Positions 29,541 through 39,393 of a stretch of 64,000 bases of DNA are shown in pieces. Numbering within the stretch: the stretch's first letter is position 1; every line of letters begins with the position of its first letter. Where the stretch lies: assembly GCF_008329715.1 (NCBI RefSeq), contig NZ_VTSR01000032.1:186001-250000 (forward strand), written 5' to 3'. The notes below the pieces were generated by a model, which saw only the letters and a program-made list of their open reading frames with translations, ran no database searches and had not been told where the DNA came from. The DNA is from Gimesia chilikensis (GTDB lineage: Bacteria; Planctomycetota; Planctomycetia; Planctomycetales; Planctomycetaceae). The position numbers and the translations under genes are program-made.

Positions 29541-29877
29541 TCGATATCGCATCTTTTGATTTGAGTAGAGCGTAGCTGCGCTGCCTGCGCGTCCTTTTGC
29601 CATACACTCATTCTCGTGAATCAGGCAGCCCTTTGGAAGAAATCATCAGGAGAGCGCGACGAAGGGAGAACTCCACACGAAATTGTCGAGACAACTAGCA
29701 TCGCAAACTGGTCGTCCAGAGACCAGCTTGCGTGCAGAATTGGTCGAACATAGCACAATCAGCTTTTCACCCGATTCGTGCCACGACTTGGTTCCGCTTT
29801 CATTAACCAGCTATTGGCGGCTTTCTTCAAAGAATAACAGTCATGGCTGGCGCAGTACATGGTATGAAAGGGTGGTA
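29541..29877. other. Intergenic region between convergent genes
   Basis: 337 bp between the MMPL stop and the convergent CBS gene. No gene, clear terminator or repeat was seen. Confidence 0.45.
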
Positions 29878-30294
29878 TCAGCACGAGACCGCTTCCAGTG
29901 CTTCCGTGCACAGAGACTCGTCGTTTGTCTTCACGGCTAGATCACCGAGCGAAACGATTCCGACCAGGCGCTTGTCATCGTCGATCACGACCAGTCGTCG
30001 AATTTTATGATGCTCCATGGTCTGCACTGCTTCTGTGATATCCTGGTTATCCCGGCAAAACACGATGTCAGCCGACATCGCGTCGCTGACAGACGTGGTT
30101 TTTGTATCCAATCCGTCAGCGACACAACGGATCACAATATCTCGGTCGGTGATCATTCCGACCAGTTTGTTGTTTTCACCGCATACCGGGACCGATCCCG
30201 CGTCCAATGCCTTCATTTGCTGAGCGGCCTCCGTGATAGACGCACTCGGTGAAATACACTCGACACCCGAGGTCATAATTTCGTGAACCTGCAT
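29878..30294 (-). CDS. Two-CBS-domain protein
   Basis: 138 residues from the ATG at 30294, chosen because AAAGGAA lies just upstream and the CBS domain begins at once; a longer frame to 30375 has no such site. Two CBS motifs are present: VHEIMTSGVECISPS with GMITDRDI, and DAMSADIVFCRDNQ with LVGIVSLGDLAV. CBS pairs bind adenine nucleotides and sense energy state, and stand-alone proteins often act through partners. The partner is not evident here. Stress-type genes follow in the region. Confidence 0.88.
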   Translation of the reverse strand: MQVHEIMTSGVECISPSASITEAAQQMKALDAGSVPVCGENNKLVGMITDRDIVIRCVADGLDTKTTSVSDAMSADIVFCRDNQDITEAVQTMEHHKIRRLVVIDDDKRLVGIVSLGDLAVKTNDESLCTEALEAVSC

Positions 30295-31089
30295 TTCGTT
30301 TCCTTTCACTGAAAGTTCATTTTTCAATCGAGTCACCGTTCTTCGACCAACACAGTCGAAGGGGCACCACAACAAGATAATTACCGCAAAGGGCGGGCCA
30401 ACATTGTTAAAATCAGATATTTGTTCATTATCGCGTTTGTTACAGTTAGGTGACAGGTAGTCACATTCACCGAAATGTAGTTACGTTTAAGTGAGCGACC
30501 GACCGGTGGCAGGCTTTAGCCATTCCACCAGTCAAATAGCTACCATATCAACAGAAGATTTGCGTCACATTCGGTAAGCCACTGGATACTGATGCATTGG
30601 CATACCAAAACGAAGACCTGCAATTTAAAGAGCGAATTGCCGTAACACTACAAGATGTGGTCGCTGGATTGCTGACATGACGAAATCGTTTAGCCTGCGA
30701 AAAGGTGTTTATGAATATGAATCGATGGTTATTTCTCGCATTGATGTTTTCGAAGTAGGCTTTGAGCAACTTCTATGCTTGAGCTACGGATCTGACGCTA
30801 CAATTATTGTCTTGTTCACAACAGTGTTGACTTTGACAGAATCGAAGGTGTAAACCGTAATTTCGTAAGCACCGCTTTTCGGTGGTTGGGCAGTTTCATA
30901 TCCTGAATGTGTTAAAGGAAAGAAGCCTTATCTGAATTCAATTCATTTGAGTCGCCCTGAAGTGCCTGCTCCGTTTTGTGGCTTACATTTAACCAAAGTC
31001 TATAGCGATAAAAGCGAATGTATCATCATGTGATTTTCAATAAGTGAACCCTTTGGAAATATAAGGTAAGTCTGTTCTATGTTAGTCTG
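30295..31089. other. Gene-poor region
   Basis: About 800 bp with no intact gene. It contains one possible acyltransferase remnant (listed separately); the rest shows no recognisable feature. Confidence 0.4.
30552..30680 (+). pseudogene. Possible C-terminal remnant of an acyltransferase
   Basis: A plus-strand stretch of about 42 codons ending in TGA reads VTFGKPLDTDALA followed by NEDLQFKERIAVTLQD. This resembles the tail of 1-acylglycerol-3-phosphate acyltransferases, where a VxFGxPL strand precedes the last helix. There is no start and no catalytic HX4D upstream. The match is from memory of the family and is weak. Confidence 0.3.
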
Positions 31090-31479
31090 TCAGATCGAAA
31101 GCCGCTCGTTGACCCAGGTGCCAAAGTACACAAAACCGTGTCCCTCGAGAGGCTTTGCCAGGTTTACGATGTCTACGGCATGCTGACGATCTGTGACTTC
31201 AATGGACACGGCGTAATGTCCATGCTTCAGCTCTTCAATGCCGGTTCGGATGATGCTGTCCTCGGAATCTGAGAAGAAGAAACGATTTTCATCCAACCGT
31301 TCCAGGAGGTGAACACCGTCTTCGCCCTCAAGTACAGTCAGAGCTGAAGCTGGATAACCGGCAGCTTGTAAAGCATCTGCAAATTTTTCACACTCAGCTT
31401 TGCCATCGACAAAGCCGATCACTTTGCCGATGGGGCCGTTGAGAATTTGTCCATGGTCAACCAATGGTTCACGTGTCAT
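31090..31479 (-). CDS. Small stress-type protein, GsiB/17M-like fold (uncertain)
   Basis: 129 residues, no signal peptide. The protein has two similar halves (KVIGFVDGKAECEKFADAL and YAVSIEVTDRQHAVDIVN), suggesting a ferredoxin-like alpha-beta repeat as in the general stress protein 17M group. CAGGAAAA precedes the ATG. It may belong to the same stress-related set as the CBS and Hfl genes nearby, by position only. The fold suggestion is tentative; the gene itself looks real from codon use and a clear start. Confidence 0.65.
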   Translation of the reverse strand: MTREPLVDHGQILNGPIGKVIGFVDGKAECEKFADALQAAGYPASALTVLEGEDGVHLLERLDENRFFFSDSEDSIIRTGIEELKHGHYAVSIEVTDRQHAVDIVNLAKPLEGHGFVYFGTWVNERLSI

Positions 31480-32545
31480 GTCTATTTTCCTGATTGTCGA
31501 AGGTTCCCGGACAGCCGATCTTCTTTTTCTGGTAAGGCAGGATGAAATGGAAGATCATTGTATTCTGCCAGGGGCTCAGTATCCTCTCCAGATTCACGCC
31601 CGCATTAGTGGCACACAGAAAATATCATTCCTTTAATTGGCATCTCATGCTCTTGAAGCAACTTCTTTGAATCAGAATTTTTCATCTGGTTCCAGTTTCC
31701 GGTTTTCTACTTCTCCAATAAAAGGTTTACCGGCTCCTTGATTATTCACAACACCTGTCGCGCACTGAACTTTTCTCGTGCTGCCTCTTGTCTGCTTCGT
31801 TTACGTTCGTAACGTCTTAGTCTTTTTGGGCATTCTGTAGCAAGAATTACTTTTCTGTTGAATTTTTCAAAACGCTTAGCCCCTGACCAATCAAATTGCG
31901 CGGTAAACGATCAAATTGTTCGAAAAGCAGTCAGACAGCTTGTGAACTCAACAAAGAAGAGCGCAAAGTCTGTGTAGCGTGTGGCGACAGGAAGGAAGCA
32001 GTGATATGAGGAGATGGCATTGAAATAAGGATGCAAAGAATTGAATAAGGTGTCTGCCGTTGACTCGCCGTAGCTGACAGGCATATTGCAAGACAGGCCG
32101 CCAGGCCGAGACGGTTGACTGCTGAATATGGGAGTCAGTCTCGTTGCTGTTCTGCTGGTATATTCATATGCAGCATTCGGTCTTGCTTCATACGAAGCTG
32201 CGGAAGTGATTAGAGAAAATGAATGACTTTGCACGACTGAGAACCAGTTGGTATGACCTTTGCGGTAATTGCAAGCTCAGAAAATATGAATGGGCGATCG
32301 TGTATTGGTTACCGGTAAGATAGATCTAGATCTGTTCGAAATCGAAGGAGAGCGAGAGTTCGTCGCCAAATCGGTTGTCACACTGTCTGAATTAGTGTCG
32401 GTACAGTTTAAGCATCAAGTAAAAGTTGTCGGTATTTTCCACATATTTTTTTATAGCAAGTTGTCTGGCTTCGAATTCAAAATGTTTCTGTATTGCCGCA
32501 GACTTTAAATCGCCATCCGAGTATCAACGAACCCAAGGAGGAATC
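31480..32545. other. Long gene-poor region
   Basis: About 1 kb, AT-rich. A plus-strand stretch near 32281-32410 (GDRVLVTGKIDLD) could be debris of an OB-fold protein, but this is speculative. No intact gene is supported. It ends in the promoter region of the secreted protein gene. Confidence 0.4.
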
Positions 32546-33586
32546 ATGCTGTTTCAAAAACGAATGCTGAGCAAAATTATGGCTGCTCTGGCCACTGCCG
32601 TTTTACTGGCTCCAGCGTCCGCCGTAGCTGGTAAACTGCAGTCGGCACAACTTCCGCAGGATACCGCCTGGTTGCTGCATCTTGACTATGAAGCATTTAA
32701 TGCCTCAACGCTGGCCGAAGAGCTGCGACAATCCAAACCAGATCTGACTAAGAATGTCCATCAGTGGTTTCGCAAGGAATACGGTATCGACCCACCGAAA
32801 GATATGCGATCAATTACTATGTACAGTCGCGATTACAAGCGACACACCGGCATCGTAATCATACAAGCGGACTATAAACGCTCTAAAGCGATGGAGAAAA
32901 TGGAACAGACTTCCCCCTTAAAGAAAACTAAATGGAATGAGCTCACGCTATATACCGTGACGATCGCCCGACATAACAAAGCCCACACAAAGCATACGGA
33001 TAAAGCGTCCGGCAAGCGTCGTGATCAGACAGCGAATCGTAAGTCTCATCATCACGATAAATCCGGTGGCAAGCAGATGACGGTTGCCTTTGTAGATGAT
33101 GATACCATCGTGCTCGCTTCGTCAGTGTCGAACACCAAGGCGGCCGTGAAGTTGCTGCAGCATGAAGGTCAATCGCTCAGTACTGATTCTCCGCTGTTGT
33201 CGGAACGGGTGAGTGATGCGTGGTTTTACGGAGCCGCCATTGATCTGCAGCAGTTAAGCCAGAATCCGTTGCCGATGCCGGTACTGCAACAACATGAACG
33301 CATCACGTGGTCATTTGGAACCCGCGATGGCCAATTGTTCGAACATGGGAAACTGGTGGCAGCATCCGAGGAGGTCGCCCGGGAAACTCAGCAGGTGGTG
33401 GAAGGTCTTGCGGCTTACCAGAAACTGTGGGCCCAAGGGAGCTCTCCCCTGGAATCATTGATAAAGAATACCCGAATCCAACGCGACGGAAGTATCGTTG
33501 AAGTCAGTTGGGAAGGCGAGACTGATACTGTTCTGAAGGCTCTGGGTGATTTCTGCAGCCGCGTAAAGATGTGGAAGCATCTCTAG
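32546..33586 (+). CDS. Secreted protein of unknown function with His/Lys-rich insert
   Basis: 346 residues from the ATG at 32546, set by an AAGGAGG site seven bases upstream; the frame is open further upstream but has no such site. A signal peptide (about 1-29, ending SAVAG) directs export. Two alpha-beta halves (about 35-140 and 190-340) flank a charged insert (about 150-190) rich in His, Lys and Arg, with KSHHHDKSGG at its end. The insert could bind metal or anionic polymer. The fold is not one I recognise. It lies upstream of hflK on the same strand, separated by a deletion-derivative element. Confidence 0.7.
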   Translation: MLFQKRMLSKIMAALATAVLLAPASAVAGKLQSAQLPQDTAWLLHLDYEAFNASTLAEELRQSKPDLTKNVHQWFRKEYGIDPPKDMRSITMYSRDYKRHTGIVIIQADYKRSKAMEKMEQTSPLKKTKWNELTLYTVTIARHNKAHTKHTDKASGKRRDQTANRKSHHHDKSGGKQMTVAFVDDDTIVLASSVSNTKAAVKLLQHEGQSLSTDSPLLSERVSDAWFYGAAIDLQQLSQNPLPMPVLQQHERITWSFGTRDGQLFEHGKLVAASEEVARETQQVVEGLAAYQKLWAQGSSPLESLIKNTRIQRDGSIVEVSWEGETDTVLKALGDFCSRVKMWKHL

Positions 33587-33906
33587 AAGTCTTTTTCTTT
33601 ACTTATCAAGTAAGTTGACACGCACGTAAGTTGTGTGAATCCTGAACCCAAATGACTATGTCGTTCACAACCGTCCCGTACAAAATCCTCTTTGTAAAGA
33701 CCTGTACTCGGGCTGATCCTGAGAGTCGTGAAACAAGAGGAGCTTAATAAATTCGAGCTCTCAACGGGAACTCGAATGTGACTCATAGCTTTCGAGCTTT
33801 TCTGATGCAGGTTAACAGAAGACGCGACACCTTAATATAAGGTGAACTGCATAAAATCTGCGCCTCTGCAGTCGGCGAAGGTTCCGCCGAGCACTGAAAG
33901 GAACCG
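33587..33906. other. Intergenic region before the second element
   Basis: 320 bp with no recognisable gene. A short palindromic cluster occurs near 33864-33890 (CTCTGCAGTCGGCGAAGGTT) but has no clear function. Confidence 0.35.
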
Positions 33907-34152
33907 TGCTGTTTGTCACGACATTCCCTACAAATACGCGCGAGTTCTCGACACTCTCAGACCACCATATCACGAAGATCTCTTCCCTCGGGCTCCTTGA
34001 TTCACCAGAATCAGGCTATGTTCAACAGCAAACGCAGACAACGCAGCTATGATCATCGGCTAAAAGAACTTGTTCGATCTACCGGCAATATCCATGTCGC
34101 AATTCAACGTAGTGTGGGGATTCAGCCTTGCAATCGATCATGATAAACAGCC
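33907..34152 (+). mobile_element. 246-bp deletion derivative of the inverted-repeat element
   Basis: The left end (TGCTGTTTGTCACGACATTC) and following ~140 bp match the element at 25005. The right end is shortened: only TCATGATAAACAGC (near 34138-34151) of the ~44-bp right repeat remains. Between them lies the first part of a transposase gene. An internal deletion has joined the transposase start to the last bases of the right end. Confidence 0.55.
34018..34143 (+). pseudogene. Transposase N-terminal fragment
   Basis: Forty-one codons from an ATG at 34018 to TGA. The start MFNSKRRQRSYDHRLKEL and VRSTGNIHVAIQ look like the helix-turn-helix opening of a planctomycete DDE transposase, and the reading is lost after VGIQ where the deletion junction falls. 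The element at 25005 has a decayed version of the same start (NSKCRQR). Gives a lead to the parent insertion sequence. Confidence 0.55.
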
Positions 34153-34289
34153 CCGTTTGCAATCCCGTTTATGTGAACTAGACTAGAGGAATGTCGAAAG
34201 TATTTGTTGCCTGATCGAACCTCCAGTGCTGGTCATTGTTTCGTACGGTTCTTTCTCGATCAGACTGTTTTAAAGAAAGTATCTCTGCC

Positions 34290-35297
34290 ATGCGTCATTC
34301 CGGAGAGCGAAGTCAATTCGATGAATGGTTGGCTGACATCGACGTGTCGCACGTCATGTGGATCATCCTGTTTGTCATCCTGGGGCTGATCATTGCCTGG
34401 GGCATTTTCACGTCCTACTATACCGTTCAGCCGGAAGGTCAAGCCGTAGTCAAGCGGTTTGGCAAAGTGATCGCAATCAAAGATCCGGGCCTGCATTTCA
34501 AACTCCCCTTCGGCATCGACGAACAGGAATTCGTGCCTACGGCGCGCGTGTTAAAACAGGAATTCGGCTTTCGGACCGCCGCTCAGGAAGGAACCTCTGC
34601 CGTTTATCGTAAATCTGAAGAGCATCGCGATGAATCGTTGATGCTGACCGGTGATTTGAAAGTTGTCGACGTGGAGTGGGTTGTACAATACCGCGTGGAC
34701 GATCCGGACAAGTATCTGCATCGGGTTGAACAGGTCGATAAGACGATTCGGGATATTTCCGAAGCAGTCATGCGGAGAATTGTCGGCAATAACCTGGGAA
34801 GTGACGTTTTGACGATCAAACGTGTTGAAATCGCCCTGAACGCCAAGGAAGAAATCCAGCGACTACTCGATTCCTTCGATATGGGAGTCCGGATCGGGAC
34901 CGTGGAATTACAGGATGTGAACCCACCGGATTCAGTCAAACCGGCATTCAACGAGGTCAACCAGGCCGAACAGGAGAAGGAGCAGCTGATCAACGAAGCC
35001 GAGAAAAAGCAGAATCAGCAAATCCCGGCCGCACGGGGCAAGGCGAAGCAGGTTGTCGCGACGGCGGAAGGTTATCGGGCTGAACGTGTCAACGGGGCTC
35101 TGGGGGAGACATCCCGCTTCAAAGCGATCCTGAAAGAATACAAGGTTGCACCCGAGGTGACACGGCGACGAATGTATCTGGAAACACTCGATAAGGTGCT
35201 CCCCTCGCTCGGCAAAATTTATGTCATTGAACCGGGAGACCAATCGCCCATTCCACTGCTTAATTTGGACAAGAGCGTTCCTGCCCAGAATCGCTAA
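34290..35297 (+). CDS. hflK: HflK-like SPFH-domain protein
   Basis: 335 residues from the ATG at 34290. A single membrane helix (about residues 25-48) is followed by an SPFH/band-7 domain (YYTVQPEGQAVVKRFGK opening, about 50-230) and a helical C-terminal part rich in Glu, Lys and Gln (about 230-300). HflK and HflC form a large periplasm-facing cage around the FtsH protease and limit its activity. HflC follows after 45 bp, the standard order. The frame extends to 34236 but without a good ribosome site. FtsH is not in the window. Confidence 0.88.
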   Translation: MRHSGERSQFDEWLADIDVSHVMWIILFVILGLIIAWGIFTSYYTVQPEGQAVVKRFGKVIAIKDPGLHFKLPFGIDEQEFVPTARVLKQEFGFRTAAQEGTSAVYRKSEEHRDESLMLTGDLKVVDVEWVVQYRVDDPDKYLHRVEQVDKTIRDISEAVMRRIVGNNLGSDVLTIKRVEIALNAKEEIQRLLDSFDMGVRIGTVELQDVNPPDSVKPAFNEVNQAEQEKEQLINEAEKKQNQQIPAARGKAKQVVATAEGYRAERVNGALGETSRFKAILKEYKVAPEVTRRRMYLETLDKVLPSLGKIYVIEPGDQSPIPLLNLDKSVPAQNR

Positions 35298-35342
35298 CGC
35301 AATTTACGCTTATTGATTTATCATTCCTGTTAGAGGCTTTCC

Positions 35343-36380
35343 ATGTCAATTTCATTTCGGCGGTTCAGCGGATTTCGACAGTACCTCATTCCATTGACGA
35401 TTGTTCTGCTTGTCGTCGTGGCCGTGGTCGCTCGTGCTTCGGTATTTACGATTGATGAAGCGACCCAGGCGATTGTCGTACAATTCGGTGCTCCCGTCGG
35501 CGATCCCGTCACCGAGCCCGGGCTCCACTACCGCATACCCTTCATTCAGGAAGTTCGCAAGTTCGACAAACGCCTGCTTTCCTGGGACGGTGATCCGAAT
35601 CAGGTTCCTACCGTTGAAGAACAGTTTATTTCGGTTGATACTACCGCGCGCTGGAAGATTGTCGATCCCCTCAAATTCCTGCAAAGTGTGCAGGACGAAG
35701 CGGGAGCCCGGAACCGGCTCAATGATATCCTTGATTCGGTAGTGCGAGACAAGATCGCCTCCAGTCCGCTGGTCAATATTGTCCGCTCCAAAGACTGGGA
35801 GGTCACGGAAGAAGATCTGCAACGGACCATGACTGGAGAACGGGAAGAAGAGATCCTGCTTCAGAAAGTGGAAACGGGACGGGGCGAAATGGTTCGGGAT
35901 ATTCTCAAAACTGCTCAGCAGCAGATGCCTCAGTATGGGATTGAACTGGTCGACATCCAGATTAAACGGCTTGATTATGTTGAGTCGGTCCAACAGCAGG
36001 TCTTCGAGCGCATGATTGCCGAACGACAACGAATCGCCGAACAATTCCGGAGTGAAGGTCAGGGGCGCGCCTCGGAGATTGAAGGGGAAACCGAACGCAT
36101 GCTCGCCGAGATTGAAAGTGAAGCCCAAAAAGAAGCAGAGATCATTCGCGGGGAAGCCGACGCTGAAGTGACCCGCATCTACAGTGAAGCCTTCGGTAGT
36201 GACCCGGAGTTCTATAGTTTTCTACGCACACTGGAAAGCTATTCGGAATCCCTCGGCGAAGGCGTCACTGCTATTCTCAGCAGTGACTCTGATTACTTCC
36301 GCTACCTCAAGTCGGAAGCTCCGGCTCCGGACGCGGATCAGAATCTCAAAGAAAAAGAAACAGATAAGCAGGAGAACTAG
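35343..36380 (+). CDS. hflC: HflC-like SPFH-domain protein
   Basis: 345 residues. One N-terminal membrane helix (about 13-33), then the SPFH domain (EATQAIVVQFGAPVGDPVTE, about 38-220), then a long Glu/Arg-rich helix (about 220-290) containing EGEAERML-like repeats that form the HflKC cage wall, with EVTRIYSEAFG as in other HflC proteins. The acidic tail ends in NLKEKETDKQEN. AGAGG lies just before the ATG. Partner of the preceding HflK in control of FtsH. Confidence 0.9.
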   Translation: MSISFRRFSGFRQYLIPLTIVLLVVVAVVARASVFTIDEATQAIVVQFGAPVGDPVTEPGLHYRIPFIQEVRKFDKRLLSWDGDPNQVPTVEEQFISVDTTARWKIVDPLKFLQSVQDEAGARNRLNDILDSVVRDKIASSPLVNIVRSKDWEVTEEDLQRTMTGEREEEILLQKVETGRGEMVRDILKTAQQQMPQYGIELVDIQIKRLDYVESVQQQVFERMIAERQRIAEQFRSEGQGRASEIEGETERMLAEIESEAQKEAEIIRGEADAEVTRIYSEAFGSDPEFYSFLRTLESYSESLGEGVTAILSSDSDYFRYLKSEAPAPDADQNLKEKETDKQEN

Positions 36381-36482
36381 ATAATTCACTTTAGATTCTG
36401 GATCTTTACTTCCCCCTTGGCGCCCCATGACAGCAATACATAAATCTTCGCAATCTGGCACGATTATATGATCGCCCAACCC

Positions 36483-36665
36483 TCTGACCACTTACACCGG
36501 TGGTGAAGACGCTACTTCAATATTGCTTGTGCTCAAGATACCCGGTGTGAATCCAGGTTTCTCCCTCGCTGCTGGAAACCGTTCCTGTTCCGCTGAACGA
36601 TTTTCAGCTACGGCGTTGCGTTGCCTTTTCATACACTGACGTGTCTGGATGCTGGAACTGAGTGG
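36483..36665 (+). repeat. ~183-bp dispersed direct repeat, copy 1
   Basis: Matches 51023-51206 in the same orientation along its whole length, with a long nearly identical core around GCTGAACGATTTTCAGC. That core forms a hairpin (GCTGAA pairs with TTCAGC). Weaker similarity may extend a further ~35 bp to the right. No long reading frame is shared by both copies, so it is likely a non-coding repeat or mobile-element remnant. Located 103 bp after hflC. Confidence 0.8.
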
Positions 36666-36941
36666 ATGATTGCATTGAAGGAATGTGGTTCCTGCGGGTG
36701 TCGCTCCTGAGGTGGAATATTACACTGAAGATGGTTTCCGTAAAACCCGTTCTGTTAGACACTTCGGATGATTTGGGAGGCTCGATATTCTTGTTCGGAA
36801 TTGTTGAATCGGACATTTTTGCGGACAGGAAATGAGAGCGGTCTTGCTTCAGACAATAGCCATAAAAACAGGGGAAGACTATACAGAGTGATTAAGGTGT
36901 CATAGTTCATCCATTGCTGGAACACATTGACTAACCTGGAC

Positions 36942-36986
36942 GCGAGAACTCGCGCGAAAATGTCTGGTACGTCGTGATAAACAGCA
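36942..36986 (-). repeat. Lone right-end inverted repeat of the element family
   Basis: Forty-five bases ending in GTCGTGATAAACAGCA, nearly the same as the right end at 25253-25298. The element body would lie to its left, but no matching left end is seen within 300 bp. It cuts a PAS-domain reading frame that begins immediately to its right on the minus strand. Confidence 0.6.
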
Positions 36987-37164
36987 AGGCATACTCTTCA
37001 GGCCGATACCCGGTGATTGCAGCGCACTTCGGCCCATGTTGCTTTTCTACTACCTGTCCTTCATCCAGCAGGACATGATAGTGATAGTCAGCAACCGCAT
37101 CGCGAAGCTGATGATAGCGGGATTCATACTCCGGAGATATCTGCTTGGAATGATATTCAACCAT
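36987..37164 (-). pseudogene. N-terminal fragment of a PAS sensor gene, truncated by the element end
   Basis: A minus-strand frame of about 59 residues from M at 37164 reads YHQLRDAVADYHYHVLLDEG and then GPKCAAITGYRPEEYA, the usual first half of a PAS domain in planctomycete sensor proteins. At 36986 the family pattern stops and the inverted repeat begins. The remainder of the PAS domain and any kinase part are missing. A longer frame starting at 37230 is possible. Confidence 0.55.
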
Positions 37165-38664
37165 TATTGGATTAGGTACCTTGCTCACTACGGTTGCCGG
37201 AAAATGCGACAATCGAAGGCGATAGAGCATCGCCTGAAAGAATTATACAAAGCGTTCTCTTAGCGTGAATAGCGGAATCCGCCATTCCTCAAATGGTGTT
37301 AATATCTATTGTAGAAGTTGCCTTGCTATGCATAATTTTACGATATTGGGATCGGAATTTCGCCAATAAAGTGCGTGATAATCTGACACACAGCGAGGGG
37401 CGCAGGCGGTTTCAAATCTGTGATGTGGACAGGAACATGTCCATGAAGAAAAGAGGCAGAATATTTCGGTCAGCCAAAGCATCGCTCCGTGGTTCTCTGG
37501 AACCTGCCTCCCCTGGAAATATTTGTCTGGCAGAAGAATACCACACACGGTTCAGTCTTACGTAATCATAGCGACTTCGATTTTGACGCAACATAACGGA
37601 CCTGCCCTGAGAGCGATAATAGGATTATATGGATGAGTCGTTTGAACAACTTATTTCCATCCTTGAGCCAGCTGAAAAGTTAAGAATTAACAGTTGCTTT
37701 TACGTCGCATTTCGTGCGAGAGAGGGGGCGGTATTATTCTGCTTTCTCGCCCGGTTTTGCGTGTGGATATTGTGTTCCGCCAAAAAATATTGTCGAACTT
37801 GTGCCCAATCGTTGTCAGTCCCAGGGCAATGCCTAAATACGCCAGCGCTTCCTGAGTAACGGTCGACCTGAAGACGATCGAAGAGGGGCGTCCACTAAGC
37901 ATTTACGCAGCGCGCCAGGGAAAATCACTTTGCGGCCTGGTGAGAGAAATGCTGGTTCCCAGGATTCAAGAAATCTGCAAACCGATCCAGATTCCGGATC
38001 CTCCCCAGGTAAAACCCTCAGATAATCGCTGAAATCACCGATTTTGGCAGATTGGCCCGTATGAGGCCTTGAGAGGCCCTGTATCGTGTCGCTGGCTGGA
38101 AACGCCCGGTACGCCTTAAATGAAAAGATAGCGCGAAACAGGGGCCATCCAATAATCAGGGTTTCTACTAAGACGTTCCCCATGGACATCCTCTCGCAGG
38201 AACAGCAACAATCAATCGGCTTGTATTAAGGAGGTTTTACTCTGTGTAAATGTTTTCAGGGAACGCTACAGGTAATCGTTAAAATCCTACTGCCTCATCA
38301 ACATGTACCGTTGAACCGTTCATTATTGCTCCATTTCATCTATCCAGGCAAAAGGATCGTGCGATAATTTACATATGAACGATGTTTTGTGTATTGCACC
38401 CAAAAGTCCTGTAATCAATCCTAAATTTCAACTCTTGATTGTCATGTTGGTAGATAACAAATTTTGGGGAGCATTACCCTGTGCAAAACATGATGTAGGA
38501 CACCTATAAGCCGCGACTGTCCCTCTAATCGTCCAATCGATTCTCCATCTCATCCATGGTCGCCAGGATATCCTGACAGTATTTAGTCCGTTGCCTGGAT
38601 CAGGCAACTCGAACAGCCTTATTTCTTTGCAAGAAAACGGGACCTGAATGGAGAATCATTGATC
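37165..38664. other. 1.5-kb region without supported genes
   Basis: Several frames of 60-118 codons occur on both strands (for example 37293-37565, 37833-38189) but none shows a recognisable domain. One minus-strand patch near 37800 reads QEALAYLGIALGLTTIG and might be debris of a membrane protein. The region is best seen as decayed sequence. Confidence 0.45.
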
Positions 38665-39339
38665 ATGCGAAAAACACTTGGACTACCCCCGGATTATGAT
38701 CCAGTCGTCTATATCATCGACGATGAGGAATCGGTTCGACTCTCTCTCGAAGAACTGATTAACAGCCTGGGAGTCAAATCAACTTCGTTTGAATCCGCTG
38801 AGCATTTTCTAAAAGAAATTGAACAGGAGTTAATTGGGTGCGTCCTGACTGATCTGAGGTTAATGGGATGTAACGGCATCGAGTTAATCAAACAGTTGAA
38901 AACGAAAAACTATGAGCTACCTGTGATAGTAGTTTCCGGATATTTGGATGTCTCTGTGGCTGTTAGCGCAATCAATGAGGGGGCTTTTGCTGTCCTCGAA
39001 AAACCATACTCGGAACAGGAACTCTGGGATCATCTAATCGCAGCGATCAAATATGACTTTGACCATCGAGAAGATAGTCTCTGGGTTCAAAAGACAGCAG
39101 AAAAGTTCTCGGCTCTTACAGACGACGAGAAATCAACGATGTCCCTGCTGATCGAAGGGCATTCAAACAAGAAGGTTGCCCATCTGCTTGATATCTCGCA
39201 ACGAACTGTTGTGACGCGAAGAAAGTCGATTTTGGAAAAAATCGACGTCGACAACCTCATCGAACTCGCCCAAATCCTGACGGAATTGGAACTCAAACAG
39301 GCTCAGCTCAAATCCGATGTGATCGTGATTTCAGATTAA
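38665..39339 (+). CDS. FixJ/NarL-type response regulator
   Basis: 224 residues from the ATG at 38665; a TTG at 38659 is the other possible start. Residues 10-130 are a receiver with the acidic pair DDEE, phospho-acceptor Asp63 (LTDLRLMGCNG) and the Lys of LEKPY. Residues 150-210 are a LuxR-type helix-turn-helix (FSALTDDEKSTMSLLIEGHSN, then ISQRTVVTRRKSILEKI). Members regulate genes after phosphorylation by a partner kinase. The kinase at 40104 lies 765 bp downstream on the same strand and is a candidate partner, though debris separates them. Confidence 0.93.
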   Translation: MRKTLGLPPDYDPVVYIIDDEESVRLSLEELINSLGVKSTSFESAEHFLKEIEQELIGCVLTDLRLMGCNGIELIKQLKTKNYELPVIVVSGYLDVSVAVSAINEGAFAVLEKPYSEQELWDHLIAAIKYDFDHREDSLWVQKTAEKFSALTDDEKSTMSLLIEGHSNKKVAHLLDISQRTVVTRRKSILEKIDVDNLIELAQILTELELKQAQLKSDVIVISD

Positions 39340-39393
39340 TTGAGTACTCTGAAAGTATCCGGGTAATATGTAATTGCCGAATAAACATTTCGT

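Noticed and set aside
31911-32234. 107-codon minus-strand frame
   Set aside because: No domain, poor start context and low-complexity composition; judged chance.
37036-37263. Plus-strand frame ending in EHRLKELYKAFS, similar to the transposase start at 34018
   Set aside because: Only about a dozen residues resemble it, and the rest overlaps the better-supported PAS fragment on the other strand.
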